A DNA stretch of 64,000 bases from Prolixibacteraceae bacterium (GCA_028683385.1 JAQUIJ010000020.1:1-64000), one strand, 5' to 3'; positions 51,701 to 60,259 are shown, numbered from the stretch's first letter. The notes: generated by a model not told the origin, from the sequence alone. Numbers and translations are program-made.

Positions 51701-52127
51701 CGATTTCCGGAATAAATGATTCATCAAATGCAGCAATTTCCGGCGGAGTTTCACTATACATTTTCACTGTCCAACTCAGAAATCGAAACAAAAAACGGAC
51801 GCAGGGAACACTTACTTTCGAGGATGATTTGCCCTGATGTGCAGCTAAATTCCCTTCCCTCCGGATAAAGTCAATATCGCGGTAAATAGATGGTGGTATG
51901 ATTTCCTTAAAGGTTTGCTCTCCCAAGCGTGCAGCTAGGTTGCTGTTATATGGCTGATTCAGACATCCTTCGTTTTCGTAGAGCCAATTCACCATTTTTT
52001 CGAGCGAAAGGCGGGCATAAAAAGCTGATGTAACCGGTGCTGTTTTAGCGCTTTGTTCTGCTTCAAAAGCCGATTGATAAAGGAAATCCCATTCGTTCTG
52101 AAGGAAGTGGAAATTTGAATTAGCCAT
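48726..52127 (-). CDS. hsdR: Type I restriction endonuclease subunit R
   Basis: A 1133-aa restriction and translocation subunit. The N-terminal DUF4145-type helical domain (about 1-125) has YARLSLEKMVNWLYENEG and REGNLAAHQGK. A nuclease of PD-(D/E)xK type follows with Asp254 and the E269-A-K271 pair. The helicase core has Walker A ATGSGKT at 390-396 and DEAH at 489-492; motif VI is in IGRGTRLCEDLF. The C-terminus resembles EcoEI-type subunits. It needs the HsdM and HsdS proteins encoded 4-7 kb upstream. Confidence 0.94.
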   Translation of the reverse strand: MANSNFHFLQNEWDFLYQSAFEAEQSAKTAPVTSAFYARLSLEKMVNWLYENEGCLNQPYNSNLAARLGEQTFKEIIPPSIYRDIDFIRREGNLAAHQGKSSSKVSVPCVRFLFRFLSWTVKMYSETPPEIAAFDESFIPEIGNQEKSQAEIKRLEDENTGQIEIANRERKKRLEIEEELRKIKAQFALTESRKQQNSPVIIPAAQYSEAKTRELYINSMLREAGWNPDATNATEFPVTGMPKSVNPTGNGYVDYVLWGDNGLPLALVEAKKTSRNIHEGKHQAELYANCLERMTGQRPVIYYSNGFETELWDDCFYTPRKVHGFYTKDELQVLVNRRKDRIDPRMQTINNAITNRVYQKLAIKSVLDKYLKNTPEGLKGGSRKALVVMATGSGKTRTAISFVDVLMKAGWISRVLFLADRNALVTQAKRNFNKLLPHLSSVDLTKEKEDKETRLVFSTYPTMMNCIDGIHSGEQRFYSVGHFDLIIIDEAHRSVYQKYGAIFDYFDALMLGLTATPKDSTDYDTYRLFEEEQGIPTFDYELQEAVDEKYLVPFQAKQVDLGFMTRGIRYNELTPEEKVRYEETFRDEQGNLPDAISPAAINNWLFNEDTVDKVLDILMNEGVRVEGGDKTGKTIIFARNHAHAEFIEERFNFIYPQFSNKFLRVIDNYEKYAQDLIDDFEMVEKLPQIAVSVDMLDTGIDVPAIVNLVIFKPVYSKAKFWQMIGRGTRLCEDLFAPGDHKQFFNVFDICRNFEFFQENATGIVPVNYDSVSARIFKNVIGLAEAFRQDPYLDEYHQKARTEYLDWAHESVSALNRSSFTVKMVLRHVDQFSDRNNWNALTNEDKHNIHTHLAKLIFIPEDDEKAKRFDQLMTSFQLAVVENDVIQQRYCNKVRTIANQLSRLLNIHEVAKVQNVIRSAMTDEFWVERTHLKLETVRESFRQLIKYIPATETVIYQTDFEDELIGINTITDVEGGYRKSDNYKLKVERYIRENIYHITIQKLRKNIKLTSAELQELERLVFIDSHLGTKDDFVKHYGEQPLGKFIRSILGMDEEATQTAFSEFIDLGNLRADQIQFIRNIVTHFKNNGILELSQLAQPPFTDINDHGIFGLFEDEDQDRIIRIVEQVNNNAVG

Positions 52128-52204
52128 TTATTCAGGTTTAAGTCAGAATCTTAAAGCCTAAAATTAAGATAATATTGTTAAAAAGCATTCTTCCTAAAAT
52201 AATT

Positions 52205-52711
52205 TTAACTTTTATCTTTCTCGGAAGACAAAGCAGTATCTACCCGATCATAGATAATTTTAGTTTGTTTCCGATACGAAAGAATCAAGAAAACAAACAA
52301 TGCTAATACAATTGCTAATTTCGCAAACCCAGCATTCCAATCAAACTTAATCCCTGTCATGTCATAAGCAATGAATACACATAGAACCAAAAACATCGCT
52401 GCCACAGACCGGAACATATTATTGGTTTCGGAATGAATTTCAATTTTGGCATCCAAGGTTTTTGCTTTGTTGAAATCTTTCAAAGGTTGGAATACAACTA
52501 ATTTGGTTTTTCTTAAAATTGGTTCAATGCAAAGTGAACCAACTCTATTTATAAGCATACCAATGAAATAATAAAGAAAAACACCTTCCAAAACATTCTC
52601 TTGCAAAAAGTGAAAATTTGTGGCCTTATCGAGCAAAACCACAAATAATACTCCAGGAAATAAGTAATTGAAAAGGTTGTAGGACGAGATTTTATTGATA
52701 AGATCATTCAT
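52205..52711 (-). CDS. Four-helix membrane protein of the E2-E1-JAB cassette
   Basis: A 168-aa integral membrane protein with helices at about 13-28 (LFNYLFPGVLFVVLLD), 42-58, 100-115 and 128-145, and a cytoplasmic loop and tail rich in Lys/Glu. It starts 3 bp after the E2-E1-JAB stop, so the two are co-translated. It resembles small membrane proteins used as effectors or anchors in defence operons, but no family is certain. It may be the membrane-acting output of the cassette. Confidence 0.65.
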   Translation of the reverse strand: MNDLINKISSYNLFNYLFPGVLFVVLLDKATNFHFLQENVLEGVFLYYFIGMLINRVGSLCIEPILRKTKLVVFQPLKDFNKAKTLDAKIEIHSETNNMFRSVAAMFLVLCVFIAYDMTGIKFDWNAGFAKLAIVLALFVFLILSYRKQTKIIYDRVDTALSSEKDKS

Positions 52712-52714
52712 GTG

Positions 52715-54922
52715 TCATGGTTTAAAAATTATAGTACAATCGTTATCACCTAATATACCCATTAAAACAGGGGAACCCTGCCGCGACATTTTATTATACA
52801 GATATTCGTACAATTTAAAATCATAAGTACTTGGATTAGTTGAATACCCTTGTGGATGAGAATGCCATTCTCCCAAATAACACAACTGATTATCAACAAC
52901 TTTAAGATATTCATTATATTCGTCGAGTAACCCTTCTACTCCACGTTCAAATGTGGACTTATCTTCAATACTATCAGGCGGCGCAAATAAAGAATCACAG
53001 ACATAAATTACTTTCCTCTGAAAATCATAGGAGCCAATTAATATGCCGCCTGTTTCGTTCGGCAATTTAGAGTATCTAAAAGATTTCATCCGGTCGAGCA
53101 ACCATAAATCAAAATACATCTTCCATTGGCCAACATCCTTCCGTATCCATCTTGTTGGTTCGAACGAATATTTCCTGACTTCAAATGTTGTTTTATCAGC
53201 TCTCCAAATTGAGATTGTTGGCTTACCATTCTCTATGATTGACTTTAACGCCTTTGTGCAGATAGATGCATTCAGAGCAACGTCTGTTTGATTTATCCTA
53301 TTTGTTATTTCTCTGCAACTATTACGATTATATCGAACTTTCAGTGAATCATCATATTTCAAGTGATCATGCAACGATTCTTCCTGAAACAGGCATCTGT
53401 AGTATTGCATTTCCAAAAAATCCAATCTGAATTTTCGATGTTTATCTTCAGCTAAAACAACCAGATCAGTGCCATCAGGATTTAGAAAAGATGAAATACG
53501 AGGAGTTTTAATTGCTTCATTGTAATCCCTCGCCAGTGTTCGGGCAACAGCAATTGATGTTGACATATCAATGATGGCCTTTGCATCCTTAAGCTTTGCT
53601 ATTACCGAATCATCTTCTTTTATCGTAAGAAAATCCGAATTTATTGGCTTTGCAATTTCCATCCGATGCAATTCATTTGCTTTTTCAGATACCTTAATCG
53701 CTTTATTGTAACCGACCGATTTCCGGTCTAGTGTGTGTTTGGCTAGATTGTGGGGATAAAGATTATCATGATCGATAATGGTCCATGTGCCAAATCCCAT
53801 CCTTACAAATTGATCAAATACCTGTGATCCCAATGCCCCTGCGCCAATTAAGATAAAAGGATTATCATTTTTTTCAATGTTATTAAAAAGTGCTGACGTG
53901 GAAGGATTAAAATCGAGCATTGAAGAATATAACTCAATAGGAATATTATTAATCACTTCCAGATCAAATTCCTTATTGATGATTGGGACTATCGCACCAT
54001 CTTTTTGAAACAAACACCCTGATTTCTCGCCTAAATCAAGAATGCTCTGGTTTGTTAAAAAAAAGAGGTATTCCCAAGAGGATGGTTCTACATCATCCAC
54101 ATGTCTTTTAACTGGTATCAAACCATGAAATGCCAGTTTATCCTTGACAAGTTTTTGATTTTGTAAAAACTCTTTTAATCTTACATTTAGTATCCTATGT
54201 AAGAAAATCGGGAAAGAGGTTCCTTCAATCTTAAAGATGCCTGCAATATCAGATAGAATCTTTGGCTGACACCTGATAAAGCCATGTGTTTGAGGATCGG
54301 ATTTAAACCCAAACATATGGAAAGGAGATTGACCGTCTGGTTCAGTGCTTAATTCAAACAGGTTTGATTCACCAATTCGGTTTAAGTGCGTGTATTTTTC
54401 AGGATCATAGGGATTCGTTAATAATACATACCCTTTTGAAAAAAAGAACGGTTCCAATGGTTGATCTTCCTGATGTAACTTTCCCTCCGATGTTAATGAA
54501 AACCACCTAAAAATATATCCGAGAAATTCAAATTCAGTTAATCTGTGCTTTGCTTCAGTGAACGACTGTTCCGTCACACAAAGAGCTACCGGATGCTCGA
54601 AGGGGCTAAGATAAGTATGAGGTAACCCTCCTTCAAAATCTTCGCGCAAAGCATATACCTCTGGAAAAGCATTGTCATTCTCAGAACAAATAATCGCGAT
54701 ATCCTCATAAACCTGAATCCCATTTAAAGGATTTTGAGGAATCTCAATATCCAAAGTCACAAGAATAACCTCACAGCCATCAGCTCTGCGCTTACATACC
54801 ATTCTTTCATCCAAACAATAAGAATGCTGCTGAATAGCAAAAGCTAAGTTCTTAGCTCTTGCTATTTTAAATTCAGCAGGTTGTATTTCTGCACCTTCAA
54901 TTATTGGATAGGAATAATTCAT
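52715..54922 (-). CDS. E2-E1-JAB triple fusion (bacterial ubiquitin-like conjugation)
   Basis: A 735-aa fusion. N-terminal E2-like domain (about 40-170): the loop PHTYLSPFEHPVALCVTEQ places a candidate catalytic Cys115. E1/ThiF domain (about 340-580): nucleotide loop GAGALG (360-365), IIDHDNLYPHNLAKH with acidic and basic adenylation residues, and candidate E1 Cys at 536 in RNSCREIT. C-terminal JAB/JAMM peptidase (about 600-735): Glu623 in NETGGILIG, His687 and His689 in GEWHSHP, Ser698 and Asp701 in STYD. All three activities look intact. It is flanked within 3 bp by an MBL-fold gene and a membrane-protein gene. Relatives are Cap2/Cap3 of type II CBASS and Bil systems; no CD-NTase or ubiquitin-like gene is nearby. 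Confidence 0.9.
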   Translation of the reverse strand: MNYSYPIIEGAEIQPAEFKIARAKNLAFAIQQHSYCLDERMVCKRRADGCEVILVTLDIEIPQNPLNGIQVYEDIAIICSENDNAFPEVYALREDFEGGLPHTYLSPFEHPVALCVTEQSFTEAKHRLTEFEFLGYIFRWFSLTSEGKLHQEDQPLEPFFFSKGYVLLTNPYDPEKYTHLNRIGESNLFELSTEPDGQSPFHMFGFKSDPQTHGFIRCQPKILSDIAGIFKIEGTSFPIFLHRILNVRLKEFLQNQKLVKDKLAFHGLIPVKRHVDDVEPSSWEYLFFLTNQSILDLGEKSGCLFQKDGAIVPIINKEFDLEVINNIPIELYSSMLDFNPSTSALFNNIEKNDNPFILIGAGALGSQVFDQFVRMGFGTWTIIDHDNLYPHNLAKHTLDRKSVGYNKAIKVSEKANELHRMEIAKPINSDFLTIKEDDSVIAKLKDAKAIIDMSTSIAVARTLARDYNEAIKTPRISSFLNPDGTDLVVLAEDKHRKFRLDFLEMQYYRCLFQEESLHDHLKYDDSLKVRYNRNSCREITNRINQTDVALNASICTKALKSIIENGKPTISIWRADKTTFEVRKYSFEPTRWIRKDVGQWKMYFDLWLLDRMKSFRYSKLPNETGGILIGSYDFQRKVIYVCDSLFAPPDSIEDKSTFERGVEGLLDEYNEYLKVVDNQLCYLGEWHSHPQGYSTNPSTYDFKLYEYLYNKMSRQGSPVLMGILGDNDCTIIFKP

Positions 54923-54923
54923 A

Positions 54924-56069
54924 TTATCTTCCTGCTCTAGGTGCTGAACTACTTATAATTCCAATAGCGGCAGCACTCTCAACCTTTGTCAGTTTGATGC
55001 CATCGTCCTCTATAATAAACTCTAGTGGTTCAGGAGCTTTTGAACTTTTATTTATTGCCGTATTCCGAAAGTATCCGGCACCTACTTTTTTGACATACTG
55101 CTCTTTTGCCTGATGATGGGGAGGATTGTTATCATCATCTTCAATTTTAAGACATGAAGCAACAACATATGCATTGCCTTGCTTATAATCCAATAATTCT
55201 AATGCATAATCTTTCGGAGTTGAATTATTTTTATACGGTCTATCATTAAAGAATGACCATGAACAATGATGTGGTGATAAAAAGATATCCCACTTCAATT
55301 TATCCTGATTATTGTTACTCTCTGAAATTCTCAAAACCTTTTCCCAGATATAATGGTCGGCGTCACCTCCAAAGAAAGCCCGTGTTTTAATGCTTCCACC
55401 CTTCGTTAATCGGAATGAAGCCTGAAAAACAATGCTTGTCGAATTATGGTCCTTTTCGGCCTTTCCAATTACCAAATCACTTTTGAATGGAGCATGAATA
55501 AAAAACTCGATATAGTCAGAAACTTTTCCATTGAATTTATTGACTATATCGCTAGGAGCATAATGCAACCCTTCAACAGTTTTGTCCTGGTCATTATAAC
55601 CAATGATTCGCATTCGGTTACCATACGTATCAGCTTTCTTCGGATCATCCTCAAAAAGTTGTCTTCTACGTTTGGCCTCTTTACGAATTAATATTGCATG
55701 TTGGCAAACATCATGTAAAAAGATTTGTTGAGTAACCCACAACTCACCAATAATAATTTCATCTTTCTTTCTGTTATCATCCGAATAATCAGCCGGATCA
55801 CCGCAATAGTAATTATTTTCGAATCCGAGGCAGTGATCTTTATGTGGATGCGATAGTACAAATAAATCAACGAAAGGATTCTTATTGCTGTCCTTCTTCA
55901 ACTCCTTCAAAAGATCCTTTTTGACATCGTAAATTTTCACTCCACTTGAGTTTTCTTCTCCATCCCGAATCTGGCAGTCTATCTGAATTGTTGAGTCATC
56001 ACTTAACTTTATTAAAGTGTTGTCGGCGTTATCGACAGGGTAATATTTAATTATATGCTTTTGCGTCAT
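54924..56069 (-). CDS. MBL-fold hydrolase of the E2-E1-JAB cassette
   Basis: A 381-aa metallo-beta-lactamase-fold protein of the ComEC-like class. Metal ligands are His74, His76, Asp78 and His79 in LSHPHKDHCLG; a later Asp is in FFGGDADHYIW and a His in LSPHHCSW. No signal peptide or membrane helix is present, so it is cytosolic. The tail after the last strand is small-residue-rich and ends SSSAPRAGR, unlike an MBL core; it could be a tail that the neighbouring E1/E2 conjugates or the JAB trims. It ends 1 bp before the fusion gene. Confidence 0.85.
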   Translation of the reverse strand: MTQKHIIKYYPVDNADNTLIKLSDDSTIQIDCQIRDGEENSSGVKIYDVKKDLLKELKKDSNKNPFVDLFVLSHPHKDHCLGFENNYYCGDPADYSDDNRKKDEIIIGELWVTQQIFLHDVCQHAILIRKEAKRRRQLFEDDPKKADTYGNRMRIIGYNDQDKTVEGLHYAPSDIVNKFNGKVSDYIEFFIHAPFKSDLVIGKAEKDHNSTSIVFQASFRLTKGGSIKTRAFFGGDADHYIWEKVLRISESNNNQDKLKWDIFLSPHHCSWSFFNDRPYKNNSTPKDYALELLDYKQGNAYVVASCLKIEDDDNNPPHHQAKEQYVKKVGAGYFRNTAINKSSKAPEPLEFIIEDDGIKLTKVESAAAIGIISSSAPRAGR

Positions 56070-56202
56070 TTTAGTTTTTTTTATGGGGTTTGGGTCCCCG
56101 GTGAATAATCCATACCTTCCCTCTTTTGATCACTCGGAGAGGTCAATTAAAACCGAATTCGCAATTTTTTAGGGAGGGAGGGTGGATAATGAAGAAAAGA
56201 TC

Positions 56203-56303
56203 TATATTTGCAGCCTCATTTGGAAATTCATCGAGGTGGTAAGCCTCGATCCGCCGGCAAGCATTTTTCCAAATCCCAAGTCGCTTACGAAGGCGACTTT
56301 TTT
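56203..56303 (+). ncRNA. Compact structured small RNA with own promoter and terminator
   Basis: TATATTTG (56203-56210) is a perfect TANNTTTG -7 box. About 8 nt later ATTTGGAAA (56218-56226) pairs with TTTCCAAAT (56266-56274). Inside, ATCGAGG (56230-56236) pairs with CCTCGAT (56244-56250). An intrinsic terminator AAGTCGC/GCGACTT plus TTTTTT (56278-56303) follows. It is antisense to the defence operon in the 413-bp gap between hsdS and the MBL gene. The rest of the gap has no gene. Confidence 0.65.
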
Positions 56304-56482
56304 ATTTCAATGTTTCTTACCTTTTTCGTTTTTTATAATTTCTGGTTCAACTTTACAATTGCTGTACCACTGTTAATATTTGTTAAAAATCGGCATTTTG
56401 TCAGTCGCATTATTTCTCTGTTGACAGTTTATCAAATGCGACATTATGCCGTGTCATATTATGTAAGAATCTAAATATATTA

Positions 56483-57655
56483 CTACAATTCTCCATCAAA
56501 CGCTTTTTGCACCAACCCGTTAAACAAATACTCACTCTCCTGCAAACTTTGTTTCACCAATGTTTTTTGCGCTTCAATGTTCTCAACAATTTGGGCAAAT
56601 TGGTCTTGAAGTTTGATTGGAGGACAAATTATCGTTAGTTTTTCAAAATTTGATTTTATAAGTAACTTTTTCATTCCTTTCGTCGCTGCATCTTGTGTTA
56701 CTTTTTTTGAATATTGCATTACTGAATACAAAAAGTACGAATTACATTTCTTTGGAATAATTGCATTAATCTGTTGATTGAATGCAACTTCTCTATTTGT
56801 GATAACACAATTTCCAATTGAGCTCAAACTACCAGCAATACATGTTACTAAAATGGAACCAACAGGAGCTACTCTTCCCTTTTTCATCCCAACCTCTGAT
56901 AAAAATTCTCGTGAATTAGTTGGATAAATAATTTCTGAACTAATATTATCAGTCTTGATCCACTCAATATAATTTCCATAGTTCTCCGGGGTTGCTCTTG
57001 GTGGAGTATTTCCTGTAACGACGTTCCCTATTTCTTTAATCAGTTTCTTTTCCCATCCTTTCGAATTGGTTACCGGGTCGCCAAACATATCCAGAAAAGT
57101 AGCCTGCAACAACTCATCGTAGGTAGCCAAAAGTTGTTTGTTTTTCAGGCGCAAAGCATCGGCTTTATCGAGTATTTCGGCAATGCGTTTTTGTTCTGGA
57201 AACGGAGGAAGAGGGATTTGGATTCTATCTAAGTATTTATCCAATTGCAAGTTAATTATCCCTGTTGTTTTATTTTGGAATTTCAACGTAATACCCAACT
57301 TATGCAATGAAAATAAGAAATAGAAGAGATATTTTGGAAAAACCAAATCATTTGATCTTAGAATTGCAGTGAAGTTATTACAAAGGAAGACTTCATCTTT
57401 ACGATCAAAATAAACCACTCTACCAACTGGTTGACTTGGACTGCCACCGGATTTTTCAATAATAACATCACCTTGAACTAATTTTTTCCGCTCAATTACT
57501 TTTTCTGGTATATCCCGGGTCACTACATTCGAATAATCGATGACCCCATCATTTGTAAAATTGGTAGTTCTCAGAACATTGACCTTTTCTCCTTCATCGC
57601 CCCAATCTCCGGTGATTTTTTCAGAAATTACCTCATTTAAGAATAAATATTTCAT
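56483..57655 (-). CDS. hsdS: Type I specificity subunit S
   Basis: A 390-aa subunit with two target-recognition domains. TRD1 (about 1-155) is followed by the conserved IPLPPFPEQKRIAEILDKADALRL coiled coil in two parts. TRD2 starts near 205 (KGWEKKLIKEIGNVVTGNTPP) and ends with a second helix pair (DQFAQIVENIEAQKTLVKQS). It sets the sequence cut and methylated by the HsdR/HsdM enzyme. The start ATG overlaps the hsdM stop by 4 bp. The exact target cannot be read from sequence. Confidence 0.9.
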   Translation of the reverse strand: MKYLFLNEVISEKITGDWGDEGEKVNVLRTTNFTNDGVIDYSNVVTRDIPEKVIERKKLVQGDVIIEKSGGSPSQPVGRVVYFDRKDEVFLCNNFTAILRSNDLVFPKYLFYFLFSLHKLGITLKFQNKTTGIINLQLDKYLDRIQIPLPPFPEQKRIAEILDKADALRLKNKQLLATYDELLQATFLDMFGDPVTNSKGWEKKLIKEIGNVVTGNTPPRATPENYGNYIEWIKTDNISSEIIYPTNSREFLSEVGMKKGRVAPVGSILVTCIAGSLSSIGNCVITNREVAFNQQINAIIPKKCNSYFLYSVMQYSKKVTQDAATKGMKKLLIKSNFEKLTIICPPIKLQDQFAQIVENIEAQKTLVKQSLQESEYLFNGLVQKAFDGEL

Positions 57656-59202
57656 CCCAGCAATCCTCCCAATTCGTTCATCAATTGCTTGCGTTCTTCA
57701 TCCATTTTGCTAATTCGCTCAATGATAACTTTGGGGGCTGTGTAGTTTACCTGTTCGTGTACAATTTCCTGGTAAAGGTTAAACGAAAGGTTGTAGTTTT
57801 CGGCACGGATTTCATCGGCTGTAACAAAGAATTGCTGGGCAGTTCTATCCACTTCGACAAGCTCAGTGACCGTTGCTCCGCTCGCTATAACGTGGAACTT
57901 TTCAATAATATCAGGGATATTGTTTTCCTCCAACTTGTAGTTTCGCATCGAAGGCAAGTCAGGATTGTCTTCATCGGGTTTGCCCAACAGTTCCCGTTTA
58001 TCGTCCAACGAATAGCCATCGGCTTTCATATCGTAAAACCAAACGCGGTTGGTGCCGCCGGTTCCGGTTTTTGTAAAAAGGAGAATAGCCGTAGCAACTC
58101 CGGTATAAGGTTTGAAAACCCCGCTTGGCATCAAAATTACGGCTTGTAACTGGTTCTCGTCAACCAACAGTTGGCGAACGGCCAAATGGCTTTTGGTGCT
58201 TCCAAACAGCACACCTGCCGGAACAATTACAGCGCAACGTCCGCCCGGCTTCAGCATGCGCAGCATAAGCGAAACGAACAACAATTCGGTTTTGGCTGTT
58301 TTTGCTCTCTTGCCCAAATCGAGTGACTTTTTCAGGCTCAGTTCAATGCCATCGTAATCGGCAGAACCCGAAAATGGTGGATTGGCCAATATCAGGCTGT
58401 ACTTGTCTTTCACCGTGTTGTCGTTCGACAGCGCATCCATGTATTTCAACTTCGGATTGTCGATGCCGTGCATTTGCAGGTTCATGGCGCTAATCCCCAC
58501 CATGGTATTGTCGCTTTCGAAACCGCTGAACATACCATTGTTGAAATGCTGGCGGAATTCTTTCTTGTAAAATTCATCGGGGTAATGCTCGCGCAGATAC
58601 TCGACCACACCAACCAAAAAACCCGCTGTTCCGGCAGCCGGATCGCAAACCAATTCGTCGGTTTGCGGTTGCAGCAAGTCAACCATCAGGCGAATAATAT
58701 GCTTGGGTGTACGGAATTGTCCGTTTATTCCAGCCGTTGCCAGCTTCGAAAGCAGGTATTCGTAAACATCTCCTTTTGAGTCAATATCATCGATTTTCAG
58801 TTTGTCGATCATCTGCACAATACGATCCAACAACTTGGGGCTATTGATATCGAAATTGGCATAGCGCATCGTTTCGGCAAACAGTCCACCTTTTTGACCA
58901 ATACTTTTAATGAAATCGAACACGCCATCTTCTTTGCGGAAAAGCCGGAACATCTGCTCCGGATCTTTGGTTTTGAAAACATTCCAGCGCAATTCCCTCT
59001 GTTCTTCGAGGTAAATTGGATCTTGAATCGGCATTTTCAGTTTATTGGCCTGTTTCTCTTTCAGCTCCTGCTGCCTGTCCAGATTGCGAATAAAAAGCAA
59101 ATAGGTAATCTGTTTAATGATGCTCAAAGGGTCAGTCATCCCATTTTGCCAGAACTCTTTCCAAATTTTATCAATGTCAGTACGTTGTTGCCCTGTAAGC
59201 AT
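57652..59202 (-). CDS. hsdM: Type I DNA methyltransferase subunit M
   Basis: A 516-aa N6-adenine methyltransferase. The HsdM N-terminal helical bundle is at about 1-135; motif I DPAAGTAGFL is at 187-196 and motif IV NPPF at 274-277, both intact. The TPKHIIRLMVDLL entry helix precedes motif I. It is the first gene of the hsdM-hsdS pair, with a 21-bp near-palindrome at 59327-59347 in the 150-bp gap upstream that also precedes the methylase-kinase gene. Confidence 0.94.
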   Translation of the reverse strand: MLTGQQRTDIDKIWKEFWQNGMTDPLSIIKQITYLLFIRNLDRQQELKEKQANKLKMPIQDPIYLEEQRELRWNVFKTKDPEQMFRLFRKEDGVFDFIKSIGQKGGLFAETMRYANFDINSPKLLDRIVQMIDKLKIDDIDSKGDVYEYLLSKLATAGINGQFRTPKHIIRLMVDLLQPQTDELVCDPAAGTAGFLVGVVEYLREHYPDEFYKKEFRQHFNNGMFSGFESDNTMVGISAMNLQMHGIDNPKLKYMDALSNDNTVKDKYSLILANPPFSGSADYDGIELSLKKSLDLGKRAKTAKTELLFVSLMLRMLKPGGRCAVIVPAGVLFGSTKSHLAVRQLLVDENQLQAVILMPSGVFKPYTGVATAILLFTKTGTGGTNRVWFYDMKADGYSLDDKRELLGKPDEDNPDLPSMRNYKLEENNIPDIIEKFHVIASGATVTELVEVDRTAQQFFVTADEIRAENYNLSFNLYQEIVHEQVNYTAPKVIIERISKMDEERKQLMNELGGLLG

Positions 59203-59326
59203 AGTTTTCAGTTTTTATATGAATGACAAAAATATCACAAAACGGCTTAATTAGCCGGAATAAAAACAGGTAGTTATCAACATTATATACTACGCTGAAT
59301 TGTTCAAAACAAATGTAAAAAGGATG

Positions 59327-59347
59327 TGTGCAGTGATTATGCACAGT
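59327..59347 (-). promoter_or_regulatory. Near-palindromic operator upstream of hsdM (site 2)
   Basis: The 21 bases read TGTGCAGTGATTATGCACAG plus T. TGTGCA and TGCACA form an inverted repeat. Eighteen of 21 positions match site 1 at 62925-62945. It is likely bound by the WYL regulator or the receiver protein. Confidence 0.65.
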
Positions 59348-59352
59348 AAAAT

Positions 59353-60258
59353 TTATTTTCGTTCGTCAATAAATTGTTTTAACCAAATCAATATATCGAA
59401 AGTAGCCCAAAGGACAGATTTAAAAGTATAAGAAGAATATTTTTGAATATCGTGCGAGGCTGGATGACAGACTTTAATAATGGTTTGGACTTGTTGTGAT
59501 AGATGATCTTCCCAATATTTGCGGCGTTTGTATTCTATACTTTCCCTATCAACTCTGATTGTAACAGCCAATCCAGACAAATATTTGGAACAATTTACAA
59601 GTCCAACTCTTTGGTCATCAAAATTCAGGAGAGCATACGGCAAAACTATTTCATCCACCTCATTAATTTTCTCAAAGACTCGTTCCAATAAAATCCGACA
59701 AGGATTAAAAAGGAGGTCCTCGGGATTAGTCAACTGATCATTTTCCAATACCTGAATAATACTCAGGAGAAGATTCTCATATCTTCTATCCAGATATTTT
59801 GAACCAAAACACTGAAACGGTTCGGGATATTGATTTATGATTTTGAGTTTAGGCGTTTTTTCAATTTCAGTTTTCAAAAAATCTAAAACCTGAGCTTCAG
59901 AATTTGGCCTCTTCTTAAACATTTTTCCGGCAGCCAGTTCTTCTGAAAATGTATCAAGGTCATCATAATAGGCGGTATGAATAGCATAAGGAATAATTCT
60001 GTTTTTGCCTTCTTGTTTACTAACCCATTTAAGTGCTTGCTGTAAATGTGCTTCAGATTCTTGCCGGTCAGCGGTTAGTTTTCCTTTGGCATCTAATATC
60101 AAACCGTCCACTCCCTCAATGCTTTCGAGATATTGTTGAGCCAGATCCCAGGTTTCGAAAACTTCAATATTCACATTCTGTCCTGCCGAAGCATCCTGAA
60201 AATTTTCCAGAATCCGGTGGTTATCGTCAACAACTACAATTAAAGGTTGATAGTTCAT
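59353..60258 (-). CDS. Receiver-domain protein with HEPN-like C-terminus
   Basis: A 301-aa protein. The receiver domain (1-120) has acidic pair D11/D12, phosphoacceptor candidate Asp56 (VDGLILDAKGK), Thr95 and Lys115/116. The C-terminal half (about 155-301) is helical with NPCRILLERVFEKINE near 186-200 and KVCHPASHDIQKYSSYTF then LWATFDILIWLK near 262-295. This order resembles HEPN/DUF4145-type helical domains, some of which are RNases, but a canonical R-x4-6-H motif is not clear. Its ATG is 1 bp from the end of the methylase-kinase gene, so they form one unit: kinase then receiver. Confidence 0.72.
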   Translation of the reverse strand: MNYQPLIVVVDDNHRILENFQDASAGQNVNIEVFETWDLAQQYLESIEGVDGLILDAKGKLTADRQESEAHLQQALKWVSKQEGKNRIIPYAIHTAYYDDLDTFSEELAAGKMFKKRPNSEAQVLDFLKTEIEKTPKLKIINQYPEPFQCFGSKYLDRRYENLLLSIIQVLENDQLTNPEDLLFNPCRILLERVFEKINEVDEIVLPYALLNFDDQRVGLVNCSKYLSGLAVTIRVDRESIEYKRRKYWEDHLSQQVQTIIKVCHPASHDIQKYSSYTFKSVLWATFDILIWLKQFIDERK

Positions 60259-60259
60259 A

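Noticed and set aside
52715-56069. Calling the cassette type II CBASS or a Bil operon
   Set aside because: There is no CD-NTase, Cap4/NucC-type effector or ubiquitin-like gene in the window.
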